This document shows, in pieces, positions 32,364 through 40,484 of a DNA stretch of 64,000 nucleotides (its first letter is position 1; every line of letters starts with the position of its first letter). The notes under the pieces are model-generated. The model had not been told where the DNA came from. It ran no database searches and worked only from the letters and a program-made list of their open reading frames with translations. Position numbers and translations under genes: made by a program. The DNA is from Candidatus Obscuribacter sp. (GTDB lineage Bacteria; Cyanobacteriota; Vampirovibrionia; Obscuribacterales; Obscuribacteraceae): positions 6,882,001 through 6,946,000 of the forward strand of contig JADJQZ010000001.1 in the NCBI GenBank assembly GCA_016712465.1, in the 5' to 3' direction.

Positions 32364-32855
32364 TTAGAAGTTGAGCCTCAACTTCCCTTCTTCAGTGAGC
32401 GGTGCTACCAGTTGTCGCAGCCAGGGGATGACCGTTACCCAGTAGTAGATGCTGGAGAGGCACCAGGCTGTGCTGCAGACGATGACTGCTACGGTGGCAC
32501 TATTGGTGGTGGCGCTGATTAAGTAGGCGGCGCTGACGGCACCGAGGGCGAGCAGGCTGGCGGCAAAGAACGCCAGGATCAAGATGAAGCTTAGCGCTAA
32601 GCTGGAGAGCAGCGCTTCTTTCAGGAGGAAGCGTGATTGAGTTTGGTAGATACGGTAAAAGACCGCTGCGCCGGCAAGCAAAGCCAGCCAGTGCGGCAGG
32701 TTTGTCGGCAAGGTATCGGCTTTGCCGAGCAGGGTGAGGGGGGCAAGGTAAAGGGAGACAACTATGAACCAGCCTGTCCAGAGCATGGCTGATGCTAAGG
32801 CGGCAGCCAGAACGTATGACAGTGGTTTCAGTTGCGTGTTTTGAGTAAACGTCAT
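32364..32855 (-). CDS. Membrane protein with four TM, unknown
   Basis: 163 residues from the ATG at 32855 (GAGGTTACCGTT before it; a longer frame overlaps the GH1 gene). Hydrophobic helices at about 13-40, 54-70, 77-102 and 107-130, then a C-terminal polar stretch TVIPWLRQLVAPLTEEGKL. No family recognised. It follows the GH1 gene by 28 nt. Confidence 0.65.
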   Translation of the reverse strand: MTFTQNTQLKPLSYVLAAALASAMLWTGWFIVVSLYLAPLTLLGKADTLPTNLPHWLALLAGAAVFYRIYQTQSRFLLKEALLSSLALSFILILAFFAASLLALGAVSAAYLISATTNSATVAVIVCSTAWCLSSIYYWVTVIPWLRQLVAPLTEEGKLRLNF

Positions 32856-32883
32856 AACGGTAACCTCGGTTGATAAATAGAAA

Positions 32884-34290
32884 TTACAGGTTTCGCGGCA
32901 GCACAATTTTGTTCGACCGGGCGGTTTCGGCGTACCAGAGTCCGCTGTCTTTAATGCGCCGTTCTTGGGTGGCGAAATCTACATGCACAATACCGAAGCG
33001 GCGATCGTAGCCTTCAGCCCATTCGAAATTGTCGAGCAGTGACCAGGCGAAGTAGCCACGCACATCGACGCCGTCCTCGATAGCGAGAGCGACTTGTTCG
33101 ATGTGGCGGCGCAGGTATTCCAGGCGTTTGGTGTCGTTTATGCGACCTGCCTGCGTGACTAGATCCTCATATGCAGCGCCGTTTTCCGTCACGTAGAGGG
33201 GCGGCACTTCCGGATAGTCCTTACGGATGCGATTGAGCAATCTTCGCAGGGCCTGCGGATGAACCTCCCAGCCCATCTGGGTATACTCCGCACCTGGGAC
33301 GGGATGGGTTTTTCCAGTCGAACTGACGAGGCTGCGGGCGTAATAGTTGATGCCCAGGTAGTCCATAGGCTGGTTGATTAGCCTCAGATCCTGCTCCTTG
33401 AAGTCTTTGATGCCGGCTAGGGCGGCCTGGGAATATTTGCCTCGCAGCAGGGGCTCCAGATAAAAGCCGCAGTCTCTGGCGAAGGCTTTGTCCGCCAGGT
33501 GTGCGTCGGCCGGGTTGAGGGCTTCGCTGATGGTCAGGTTGAGAACAATACCCAGGTCGAGCTTTTGTCTGGCGGCGGCGCGGGCGGCGATTGTGCCTGC
33601 GCCGTGACAGAGCAATAAGTTGTGGGCTACCTGGGCGGCGATGAGCGGATCTTTGATGCCGGGCGCGTGATAGCCTGTTTGATGTCCCAGGAAGGAAGAG
33701 CACCAGGGCTCGTTCAGGGTGGTCCAGAACTTGACGCGGTCGCTGTAACGATGGACCATAGCTTCGGTGTAGTCGGCGAAATGTTGGACGGTGTCTCGGT
33801 GCGCGAAACCGCCCAGATCATCTTGCAGAGCCTGGGGTAGGTCCCAGTGGTAAAGGGTGATTACCGGTTCGATGCCCAGTGCAAGAAGCTCATCGATGAG
33901 GCGATCATAATAGCTCATGCCTTTTTCGTTGAGGGCGCCGCGACCGAGGGGTTGCACTCGGGGCCAGGCGATGGAAAAGCGGTAAGCGCCTAAATTGAGG
34001 CGGCGGCAGAGTTCCATGTCTTGAGCAAAACGGTGATACTGGTCGCAGGCTATGTTGCCGGTGTCACCGTTTTTGATGTTGCCCGGGCTTCTACAGAAAC
34101 GGTCCCAGATTGATTCTCCTTTGCCGTCTTGATCGTGGGCGCCTTCCACCTGGTAAGCCGAGGTGCCGGTGCCCCAGAGAAAGTAAGGGGGGAAACAGTA
34201 TTTATCACTGAGACCGAGTCTGTAGGCGAGGCGGGCGGCATGGCAGCGGCCTGCCTTCCACAGTTGTGTCAGATTGTGGTTGGTTTTCAT
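32884..34290 (-). CDS. GH1 beta-glucosidase
   Basis: 468 residues, full GH1 length. Catalytic acid/base Glu194 in TLNEPW and nucleophile Glu369 in VTENG. Substrate-binding blocks include FLWGTGTSAYQVEGA, GAYRFSIAWPRV, YHWDLPQAL and the C-terminal SLLDNFEWAEGYDRRFG, where Glu in FEWAEGY suggests an unphosphorylated sugar (6-phospho enzymes usually differ there). It hydrolyses beta-glucosides or related glycosides in the cytoplasm. The N-terminal 30 residues (MKTNHNLTQLWKAGRCHAAR) extend beyond the usual start. It begins 36 nt after the preceding gene. Confidence 0.93.
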   Translation of the reverse strand: MKTNHNLTQLWKAGRCHAARLAYRLGLSDKYCFPPYFLWGTGTSAYQVEGAHDQDGKGESIWDRFCRSPGNIKNGDTGNIACDQYHRFAQDMELCRRLNLGAYRFSIAWPRVQPLGRGALNEKGMSYYDRLIDELLALGIEPVITLYHWDLPQALQDDLGGFAHRDTVQHFADYTEAMVHRYSDRVKFWTTLNEPWCSSFLGHQTGYHAPGIKDPLIAAQVAHNLLLCHGAGTIAARAAARQKLDLGIVLNLTISEALNPADAHLADKAFARDCGFYLEPLLRGKYSQAALAGIKDFKEQDLRLINQPMDYLGINYYARSLVSSTGKTHPVPGAEYTQMGWEVHPQALRRLLNRIRKDYPEVPPLYVTENGAAYEDLVTQAGRINDTKRLEYLRRHIEQVALAIEDGVDVRGYFAWSLLDNFEWAEGYDRRFGIVHVDFATQERRIKDSGLWYAETARSNKIVLPRNL

Positions 34291-34326
34291 AGAGGCAGGG
34301 TCTCCTTGAGCTATTTGCTATTGCAG

Positions 34327-34884
34327 CTAGGTCCAGAAGCCGTTGCCCAATCCGCCCACAAAGCCCATAGAGATGCTGTTGTGAAAGATGGTGACTTCCA
34401 CTTCGTAGCCGTCCAGCTCTTTCGGAATTTTGTTGAACCAGGTTTCTATGGGCATGCCGCCCACGGAGACGGGCTCGCCACTGTTATTGGCTTCGCTCCA
34501 GCCGTCTACATAGACGTAGACATTCAATTGGGCTTCGCCGTGGTTGACGCCTTCCTCGGCGGAGCGGTGGAAGCGGATGCGCTTGTAGCCGGGCAGACCG
34601 TCGCAAATTGCTTGCAGCTTGACCAGAGCCTTATGGAGAGCAGGATTGCGCGCGGCAAACTCCTGTCTTTCTTTAGCGTCATCGACCTTGCGCCGGTGCG
34701 TTACGTAATGACCTAGCAGGAACAGGTAAAATGCCAGCAGCAGGAGCACGCCGGCCAGCAAGTAGGCTATGGTGCTGATGGGGCTAGTCGTAACCAGACC
34801 CAAGACTAAGAATAGGGTGCCCAGCGCGGTGCAGATTGCAAGTGCGACGGGGCGGACTAAATCGCTCATTTCTGAACCAGTCAT
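34327..34884 (-). CDS. Two-TM protein with C-terminal soluble domain
   Basis: 185 residues from the ATG at 34884 (GGAG upstream; a TTG at 34899 is the alternative). Two TMs (about 11-33 and 38-60) form a hairpin, then a cytoplasmic region of about 120 residues with YKRIRFHRSAEEGVNHGEAQ and GMPIETWFNKIPKELDGY. No family recognised. The leader is CCCCTAACAAACAATTGGAG. Confidence 0.6.
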   Translation of the reverse strand: MTGSEMSDLVRPVALAICTALGTLFLVLGLVTTSPISTIAYLLAGVLLLLAFYLFLLGHYVTHRRKVDDAKERQEFAARNPALHKALVKLQAICDGLPGYKRIRFHRSAEEGVNHGEAQLNVYVYVDGWSEANNSGEPVSVGGMPIETWFNKIPKELDGYEVEVTIFHNSISMGFVGGLGNGFWT

Positions 34885-34929
34885 AATTGAGATCTCCAAT
34901 TGTTTGTTAGGGGTGTGTTGAGGAAAGGA

Positions 34930-34954
34930 GGCGGTCCGGAAACCCGGAGCCGCC
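34930..34954 (-). terminator. Intercistronic hairpin
   Basis: On the - strand, GGCGG-C-TCCGG pairs with CCGGA-CCGCC around GTTT. TCCTTTCCT follows, then a CA-rich leader to the ATG at 34884. Confidence 0.6.
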
Positions 34955-34981
34955 CTGTGTTTTTTTAAGTTGGCGAAGCCT

Positions 34982-35308
34982 TCAGTAGGGGCTGAAGGGG
35001 TCGCGATTTTTCATGACATACACTTTGGCTAAGGTAATGTAAGTGAGAGCCTGACCGGTCCATACCGTATAGACGACCCAGAAGGCGGTCGGTAGACCAT
35101 GCAGGTCGCCAGGCTTGATGGACTCTTGCCCAAGCCACTGTACCAGGCTCAGACCGATGGTCACTACCACAACCTGGACGATCCAGAGGGCAGCCAGTAC
35201 AGTTCCTACGCCCGGGTGGCTGTATTTCTTTTCTCTTTGAAAGAGGAAGTAGCCCAGAGCGGCGCCGATAATAGCCATTGCTGCGAAGGTGATTTGGGTA
35301 AATTGCAT
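34982..35308 (-). CDS. Small three-TM membrane protein
   Basis: 108 residues from the ATG at 35308 (AGGAA site). TMs at about 5-23, 36-58 and 72-92, with a polar segment KPGDLHGLPTAF between the last two. The tail is MKNRDPFSPY. No family recognised. Confidence 0.6.
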   Translation of the reverse strand: MQFTQITFAAMAIIGAALGYFLFQREKKYSHPGVGTVLAALWIVQVVVVTIGLSLVQWLGQESIKPGDLHGLPTAFWVVYTVWTGQALTYITLAKVYVMKNRDPFSPY

Positions 35309-35339
35309 AGGATTTCCTGTCAGTAAGTGATTTGAATTT

Positions 35340-35376
35340 GAAAGAAAACCGGAGCCACACTTAGTGCGACTCCGGT
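35340..35376 (-). terminator. Terminator of the ALS-ALDH fusion gene
   Basis: On the - strand, ACCGGAG (35376-35370) pairs with CTCCGGT (35354-35348) around an inner CACT/AGTG hairpin, followed by TTTCTTT. The next ATG lies only 40 nt below the stem. Confidence 0.75.
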
Positions 35377-35402
35377 CTTTGCTCTGCTGTGGCGTGGTAG
35401 TG

Positions 35403-38400
35403 TTAGCTGTCCATGCCGCTGCTTTTAATGACCATCAGTTTGTCCTGGGTCATTTCTTTGACACTGTGGGCGATACCGCCGAGTCCCAGTCCCGACTCTT
35501 TGCGTCCGCCGAAGGGCATCCAGTCGACGCGGAAGGCTGTATGGTCATTGACCATGACGGCGGTGGCGTTCAGGTGCCTGGTGACGCGCATGGCCGTGTC
35601 CAGGTCTTTGCTGAAGACAGCAGCCTGAAAGGCGCAGGGCAGGCTGTTGGCTGCTGCAATGGCTTCGTCCAGCTCTTTGTAGGAGTAGACGCAGACCACG
35701 GGACCGAAGACTTCCAGGGTAGAGACCTTGGCAGTAGCTGGTGGGTTCAGTAGCACGGTGGGAGTGTAGTAGCTGGGTCCTTCCCTCCGCCCGCCGCACA
35801 AACGCTTGGCTCCTTGCTCCACTGCCTCTTCCACCCAGGCGGCCACACGATCCACTTCTTCCGGTCTGATCAAAGGACCCACTTCCGTGGCCGGATCCGA
35901 CGGATCGCCGACCTTGAGCATGCTTGCCGCCTCTGCCAGTTTTTCTGCCAGAGTGACCGCCGCTTCTTCCGGCACGTAGATGCGTTTGACTGAAACGCAA
36001 ACCTGACCGGCGTGGTAGAAGGCGCCCTTGACCAGCGGTGGAACCAGCTCATCCAGTTGGGCCGCACCGGTGCTGGAGCGGTCGATGATCACCGGAGCGA
36101 CGCCGCCGTGCTCAAGACCGCAGCGGGTGCCGGCTGCCAATTTGGAGCGCAGATACCAGCCTACTTTGGCCGAGCCGATGAAGGAAAGATAGGCTACTCG
36201 GCTGTCTGTTGCCAGCATTTCGGCATTGGCATTGTTGAGTACCAGGGCCTGGCACCAGTCTTCCGGCAAGCCTGCCTGGTGCAATAGCTGCACGAACTTC
36301 AGGCAGGTGTAGGGTGTTGTTGCTGCCGGTTTGACTATGACCGGGCAGCCGGCGGCGATGGCCGGGATGGTCTGGTGCACTATCAGGTTGAGCGGATGGT
36401 TGAAGGCACTGAGTGAGACAACCACACCGATGGGCTCTTTGAAGGTGCAAGCGAGCCTTCCGGCGGAGGCCGGTGTCAGACCCATAGGCACTTCTTCGCC
36501 GTGCAGATTTTGCATGGCGGCAATGCCCAGCTTGACTCCTTGAATGGCCCGGTTCACTTCCACCACGCTGTCGCCATAGGGCTTGCCGCCTTCCTTGATG
36601 GCGGTATTGAGCAGCTCATCTTTGTGCTCTTGCATCAACTGCACCAGGCGTTCCAGAATTTCGATACGCCTGTGAGCCGGAAGCCACTTGCTGCGGTTCA
36701 GGTAGAGGTTATGGGCTACCGACAGGGCGGCGTCCACGTCAGAAGCTGAAGCCATCGGCAAATTGCCGATCAGGCTTCGGTCGTGAGGTGAGTACACCGT
36801 CAGGGTTTGAACAGGGGCGGCGTTTTCCACTACCGGTTCTCCATTTTCTGCAATAGGCGCGGATTCGCTTTTCACCAGGGCTTCCTCCAGGTCTCTGACC
36901 ACGATTAAATGGTTGGTGCTGCCGTATTCGAAAGGCACATCAATGACGTGTACCCCCTTTTCGTTCAGGCATTTCTGCAGCAAAGGCAGGAGTTCGTTCG
37001 TGGCGGTTACACGGTGCCCGTGAGCGCCATGAGACTTGGCCAGGAGTACGAAATCGGGGTTCGTGAAATCAAGACCGAATTCCGTAGCGAAGCCTTCCTT
37101 TTGCTTCCATTTGATCATACCGTAGGCGGAATCGTTGAGGATGATAACCACCAGGTCAAGACCAAGCCTGACGGCAGTTTCCAATTCCTGAGCGTTCATC
37201 ATGAAGCCGCCGTCGCCGCAGACAGTGGCTACTTTCACGGTTGGTTTGATCATCTTGGCTGCTATGGCCGAGGGTAGGCCGGCTCCCATTGTGGCCAGGG
37301 CGTTATCAAGCAGCAGGGTGTTGGGCATGTGGGCTCGGTAGTTGCGGGCGAACCAGAGCTTATACAGTCCGTTGTCGAGCGTGACGATGCCGTTGTCGGG
37401 CATTGCTTCTCGCAGGTCTGCCACCAGCCGCGGTGGTGTGAGCGGAAAGGTGGCAAAGGCGGCCTGCTTCTCGATGAGCTGATCGCCTTTGGCTTTGACA
37501 GCGAGAAAGGTTGTGAAGTCCCAGTCAGTTTGAGGCTGAAGGCGTTCCGTCAATTCTCGCATGGTGTTGGCGATATCACCGACAACTTCGTGCTGGGGGA
37601 AGTAGACTTCGTCCACTCTGGCTGAGAAGAAGTTGATGTGCAGTACCTGGCAGCCCTGTCGCTCCATGAGGAAGGGAGGTTTTTCCACCACATCATGACC
37701 GACGTTGATGATCAAGTCGGCTTTGCGAATGGCATGATGAACCACATCGTTGTCGGAGAGAGCGGCTGTGCCCAGGTAGAGGGGATGCCGTTCATCCACG
37801 ACGCCCACACCCATCTGGGTGTTGAAGAAGGGGATGCCGGTTTTGTCGATGAAGTCTGCCAGCGCCTTGCGTGTGCGCTTGCGGTTGGCGCCGGCGCCCA
37901 CGAGAACCAGCGGTGCCTTGGCTCCCTTGAGCATGTTGACTGCCTGCTCCAGGGAGTGGGGATCCGGATATGGCCTTTGCACATGATGGATGGGCAGGGG
38001 CGTGCCATTCACTTCTTCCGCCGCTACGTCTTCGGGCAGTTCTATGTGCACCGCTCCGGGCTTTTCTTCCCGGGCCAGGCGGAAGGCTTCCCGAATGGTG
38101 GAGGCAATGCGTGAGCCGTCCACTATCTGCCTGGTGAATTTGGTGAGCGGGCGCATCATCTCCACCACGTCGATGATCTGGAACTGCCCCTGCTTGCTTC
38201 TGCTAATCGGTTTTTGTCCGGTGATCATGACCATGGGCATGCCGCCCAGTTGGGCGTAGGCAGCAGCCGTTACCAGATTGGTGGCGCCGGGGCCGAGGGT
38301 GGAGAGGCAGACGCCCGGCTTGCCGGTGAGGCGGCCATAGGTGGCGGCCATGAAGCCGGCGGCCTGCTCGTGTCTGGTGATCACCAGTTTGATTGTGGAA

Positions 38401-38507
38401 TGGCGCAGAGACTCGAGCAGGTCGAGGTTTTCTTCGCCGGGTATGCCGAAAATGTATTCAACGCCCTCGTTCTCGAGAGCTTTTACAAAGAGATCTGAGG
38501 CTTTCAT
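35403..38507 (-). CDS. Acetolactate-synthase-like TPP enzyme fused to aldehyde dehydrogenase
   Basis: 1034 residues from the ATG at 38507 (GGAAACC site). Residues 1-550 are a complete ThDP enzyme of the acetolactate synthase type: catalytic Glu47 (TRHEQAAG), the ATNLVTAAAYAQ block, and ThDP-Mg motif G431-D-G through Asn458. Residues 575-1034 are a complete aldehyde dehydrogenase: FNHPLNLIVHQ, KPAATTP, the FIGS block, Glu799 (LEHGGVAP) and catalytic Cys837 (HAGQVCVSVKR). The join at about 550-575 is an acidic Ala/Pro linker (ESAPIAENGEPVVENAAPVQ in part). A plausible reaction is decarboxylation of a 2-oxoacid and oxidation of the resulting aldehyde in one polypeptide, but acetolactate formation with an independent ALDH cannot be excluded. 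It is transcribed alone between two hairpins. Confidence 0.92.
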   Translation of the reverse strand: MKASDLFVKALENEGVEYIFGIPGEENLDLLESLRHSTIKLVITRHEQAAGFMAATYGRLTGKPGVCLSTLGPGATNLVTAAAYAQLGGMPMVMITGQKPISRSKQGQFQIIDVVEMMRPLTKFTRQIVDGSRIASTIREAFRLAREEKPGAVHIELPEDVAAEEVNGTPLPIHHVQRPYPDPHSLEQAVNMLKGAKAPLVLVGAGANRKRTRKALADFIDKTGIPFFNTQMGVGVVDERHPLYLGTAALSDNDVVHHAIRKADLIINVGHDVVEKPPFLMERQGCQVLHINFFSARVDEVYFPQHEVVGDIANTMRELTERLQPQTDWDFTTFLAVKAKGDQLIEKQAAFATFPLTPPRLVADLREAMPDNGIVTLDNGLYKLWFARNYRAHMPNTLLLDNALATMGAGLPSAIAAKMIKPTVKVATVCGDGGFMMNAQELETAVRLGLDLVVIILNDSAYGMIKWKQKEGFATEFGLDFTNPDFVLLAKSHGAHGHRVTATNELLPLLQKCLNEKGVHVIDVPFEYGSTNHLIVVRDLEEALVKSESAPIAENGEPVVENAAPVQTLTVYSPHDRSLIGNLPMASASDVDAALSVAHNLYLNRSKWLPAHRRIEILERLVQLMQEHKDELLNTAIKEGGKPYGDSVVEVNRAIQGVKLGIAAMQNLHGEEVPMGLTPASAGRLACTFKEPIGVVVSLSAFNHPLNLIVHQTIPAIAAGCPVIVKPAATTPYTCLKFVQLLHQAGLPEDWCQALVLNNANAEMLATDSRVAYLSFIGSAKVGWYLRSKLAAGTRCGLEHGGVAPVIIDRSSTGAAQLDELVPPLVKGAFYHAGQVCVSVKRIYVPEEAAVTLAEKLAEAASMLKVGDPSDPATEVGPLIRPEEVDRVAAWVEEAVEQGAKRLCGGRREGPSYYTPTVLLNPPATAKVSTLEVFGPVVCVYSYKELDEAIAAANSLPCAFQAAVFSKDLDTAMRVTRHLNATAVMVNDHTAFRVDWMPFGGRKESGLGLGGIAHSVKEMTQDKLMVIKSSGMDS

Positions 38508-38528
38508 GATGGTTTCCTTCTTTAGTCA

Positions 38529-38571
38529 AGAAAATGCTCCGCCGCTTGCTCTAGTGAGGCAGGCGGCGGAG
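38529..38571 (-). terminator. Intercistronic terminator
   Basis: Perfect 9-bp stem CTCCGCCGC (38537-38545)/GCGGCGGAG (38563-38571), followed on the - strand by CATTTTCTTG. The ATG of the fusion gene is 30 nt further on. Confidence 0.7.
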
Positions 38572-38597
38572 TAGAAAATTCAGCTTGAAGCTGATGT

Positions 38598-39158
38598 TTA
38601 GTGCAGGTGGCGGCGGCTATTCTTGCTGCCGTCTTGAGCGGCTGAGTTTTGTTTGCCGTGTTTGGCCAGAACTGGTTCAATCAGGCGCATGGTGTGAGCC
38701 CAGTTTTCCAACTGGTAGGCCAGGCGGCTGAATTTTTCATCCAGACTTTCTTCGCTTAGATCAAGTGGTCCCCTCTCTTTGGCAGTGATGGGAGCGGCAT
38801 TTGCAGTGCCGAGACTCTCTGCCTGGGCAAAGAAGTCAGGATTCATAGCAGGGTTCGTGAACTTGTTCAGGAGATCGAGCACGTAGTTGATTGTGTTGTA
38901 GAAACTCTCAAGTTTCGCAGCCACAATTTGCGGTTCTCCTGTTCTCAAGCCACTGCTCAGGTTGTCGGCGCTGTCCTGCAACCTGGCTGCCATAGCGGCC
39001 AGCATTACCGTCTCGCCGTCCACAAGGGGATCTGCGAGAAGGTTTGCCAGTTCCTGGGTGCTTTGCATAAGCCCCAGCTCGATATGCTGCCTTACCTGTT
39101 CACTCAGACTGGGGGCTTCCTGTTTGGAAGCTTTGGGGTCATCTTTCTTCTTCTTCAT
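38598..39158 (-). CDS. Helical soluble protein, unknown
   Basis: 186 residues from the ATG at 39158 (MKKKKDD). No clear SD; a GTG at 39230 would add 24 residues but lies inside a hairpin. Mostly helical (SLSEQVRQHIELGLMQSTQE, ESFYNTINYVLDLLNKF, KFSRLAYQLENWAHTMRLI), with basic N-terminus and His/Arg-rich C-terminus. The amphipathic profile is phasin-like in a loose sense only. It follows the malate dehydrogenase gene. Confidence 0.6.
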   Translation of the reverse strand: MKKKKDDPKASKQEAPSLSEQVRQHIELGLMQSTQELANLLADPLVDGETVMLAAMAARLQDSADNLSSGLRTGEPQIVAAKLESFYNTINYVLDLLNKFTNPAMNPDFFAQAESLGTANAAPITAKERGPLDLSEESLDEKFSRLAYQLENWAHTMRLIEPVLAKHGKQNSAAQDGSKNSRRHLH

Positions 39159-39211
39159 CTTGGGTGCGCCTGTGTGGATGGTGGTGGGTGTGGAGGTGGT
39201 TGCGGCAGAAT

Positions 39212-39232
39212 CAGTGCCCGGAGCGGGCACTG
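39212..39232 (-). terminator. Intercistronic hairpin
   Basis: Perfect 9-bp stem CAGTGCCCG/CGGGCACTG with a 3-nt loop, between the mdh stop (39255) and the ATG at 39158. No T-tract. Confidence 0.55.
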
Positions 39233-39254
39233 ATTGCAGTGACTACAGCCCAGG

Positions 39255-40298
39255 CTATTTGGCATCGCCGGTGTTAGCGCTGGTTGGTGCAGGCGGCTTC
39301 GCTGTGGTCGTATCTTCTTCTGCCTCGGCTGCCTTTTCTTCCGCTTCGGTCTCAGTGATCTCAACAGGGTGCAGCAGAGAGTCTGTGAGTGCGATGCTGG
39401 CCTTGATGGAATTGGCCGAGATCACCAGGGCTGCTTGTTCTTCTTCCGTGAGGGTGATCGGTACGATCTTTTCCAGACCATTTCGGCCGATGATGCAGGG
39501 TAGTCCAACATAGACATCGGTCAACCCGTACTCGCCATGCGGCATCACAGAGCATGGCAAGAGGCGGCGTTCGTCCAGAAGGATACTTTTGACCATGACT
39601 GCCACCGAAGCTCCCGGAGCGTAGTAAGCACTGCCGGTTACCAGATGACCTACGATCTCGGCACCGCCGTGGACGGTTCGCTTGAGCATGGCATCAAGGA
39701 TCTCGGCCGGTACCAGATCGCATACCGGAACGCCTTTGACGGAGGCATGTCTGGGCAGCGGTACCATCAGATCTCCGTGACCTCCGAGCACCATGGCTCT
39801 GACGTCCAGGGGACTGACCTGGAGGTATTCGGCGATGAAACTCTCCAGCCTGGCGCTGTCTAATACGCCGGCCATGCCAATTACGCGGGTGGATGGTAAA
39901 CCGGTTACCTGTTGGACCAGGCTTGTCATTACATCCAGGGGGTTGGTGACAACGATGAAAATGGCATTCGGTGAGTATTTCACGGCTTCCAGTGCGGCAG
40001 CGGAAACAATCCCGGCGTTGATCTTGAGTAGATCGTCCCTGGACATGTCTTTCTTGCGGGCGATGCCGGCTGTGATTACGATGACGTCGGAGTTGGCTGT
40101 GGCACTGTAGTCTACGCTGCCGGTGATAAGAGCGCCATGTCCAAGAATGGGACCGGTTTGTACGATATCGAGGGCCTTGCCTTTGGCTACACCACCGTTG
40201 ATATCGATAAGGACTACGTTGGCCAACTGGCTTACGGCCAGGTCGGCAGCGGCGGAGGCGCCGACGTTGCCGGCACCGATGATGGAGACTTTATACAT
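39255..40298 (-). CDS. mdh: NAD-dependent malate dehydrogenase with C-terminal tail
   Basis: 347 residues from the ATG at 40298 (AGGAG site). LDH/MDH Rossmann fold: GAGNVGASAA (about 8-17) and Asp in LIDI for NAD. The substrate loop IARKKDMSRDDLL carries Arg at the malate-specific position, with GMAGVLDSARL and the catalytic His in VLGGHGDLMVPLPR. The sequence pattern is the LDH-like MDH of many bacteria. It interconverts malate and oxaloacetate. The last 35 residues are an unusual Glu/Ala then Thr/Pro/Ala-rich tail (TETEAEEKAAEAEEDTTT) beyond the normal end. Confidence 0.9.
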   Translation of the reverse strand: MYKVSIIGAGNVGASAAADLAVSQLANVVLIDINGGVAKGKALDIVQTGPILGHGALITGSVDYSATANSDVIVITAGIARKKDMSRDDLLKINAGIVSAAALEAVKYSPNAIFIVVTNPLDVMTSLVQQVTGLPSTRVIGMAGVLDSARLESFIAEYLQVSPLDVRAMVLGGHGDLMVPLPRHASVKGVPVCDLVPAEILDAMLKRTVHGGAEIVGHLVTGSAYYAPGASVAVMVKSILLDERRLLPCSVMPHGEYGLTDVYVGLPCIIGRNGLEKIVPITLTEEEQAALVISANSIKASIALTDSLLHPVEITETEAEEKAAEAEEDTTTAKPPAPTSANTGDAK

Positions 40299-40387
40299 AG
40301 TGTTCTCCTGAGAAGTTGTTGGGGTCCGAGTATGATCGTTCGGCTTTGCCGCCCTTCTTCCAGCCCTCGGACGGAATGTTGGAAGAG

Positions 40388-40466
40388 TAATTTGTTTTGG
40401 CTTTGCGAACTTACGGCTCAAAACAAATTAGCTCGATGAGCGCTTTGTCTCACCGAGCTAATTTGT
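40388..40466 (-). terminator. Terminator with competing inverted repeats upstream of mdh
   Basis: ACAAATTAGCTCG (40423-40435)/CGAGCTAATTTGT (40454-40466) is a perfect 13-bp stem, followed on the - strand by TTTGAG. The same inner arm also pairs with 40388-40399: TAATTTGTTTTG against CAAAACAAATTA at 40419-40430, a perfect 12 bp. The two hairpins exclude each other. The ATG of mdh is 90 nt downstream of the last arm. Confidence 0.65.
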
Positions 40467-40484
40467 CTTGTACTTAGTGTTGAA

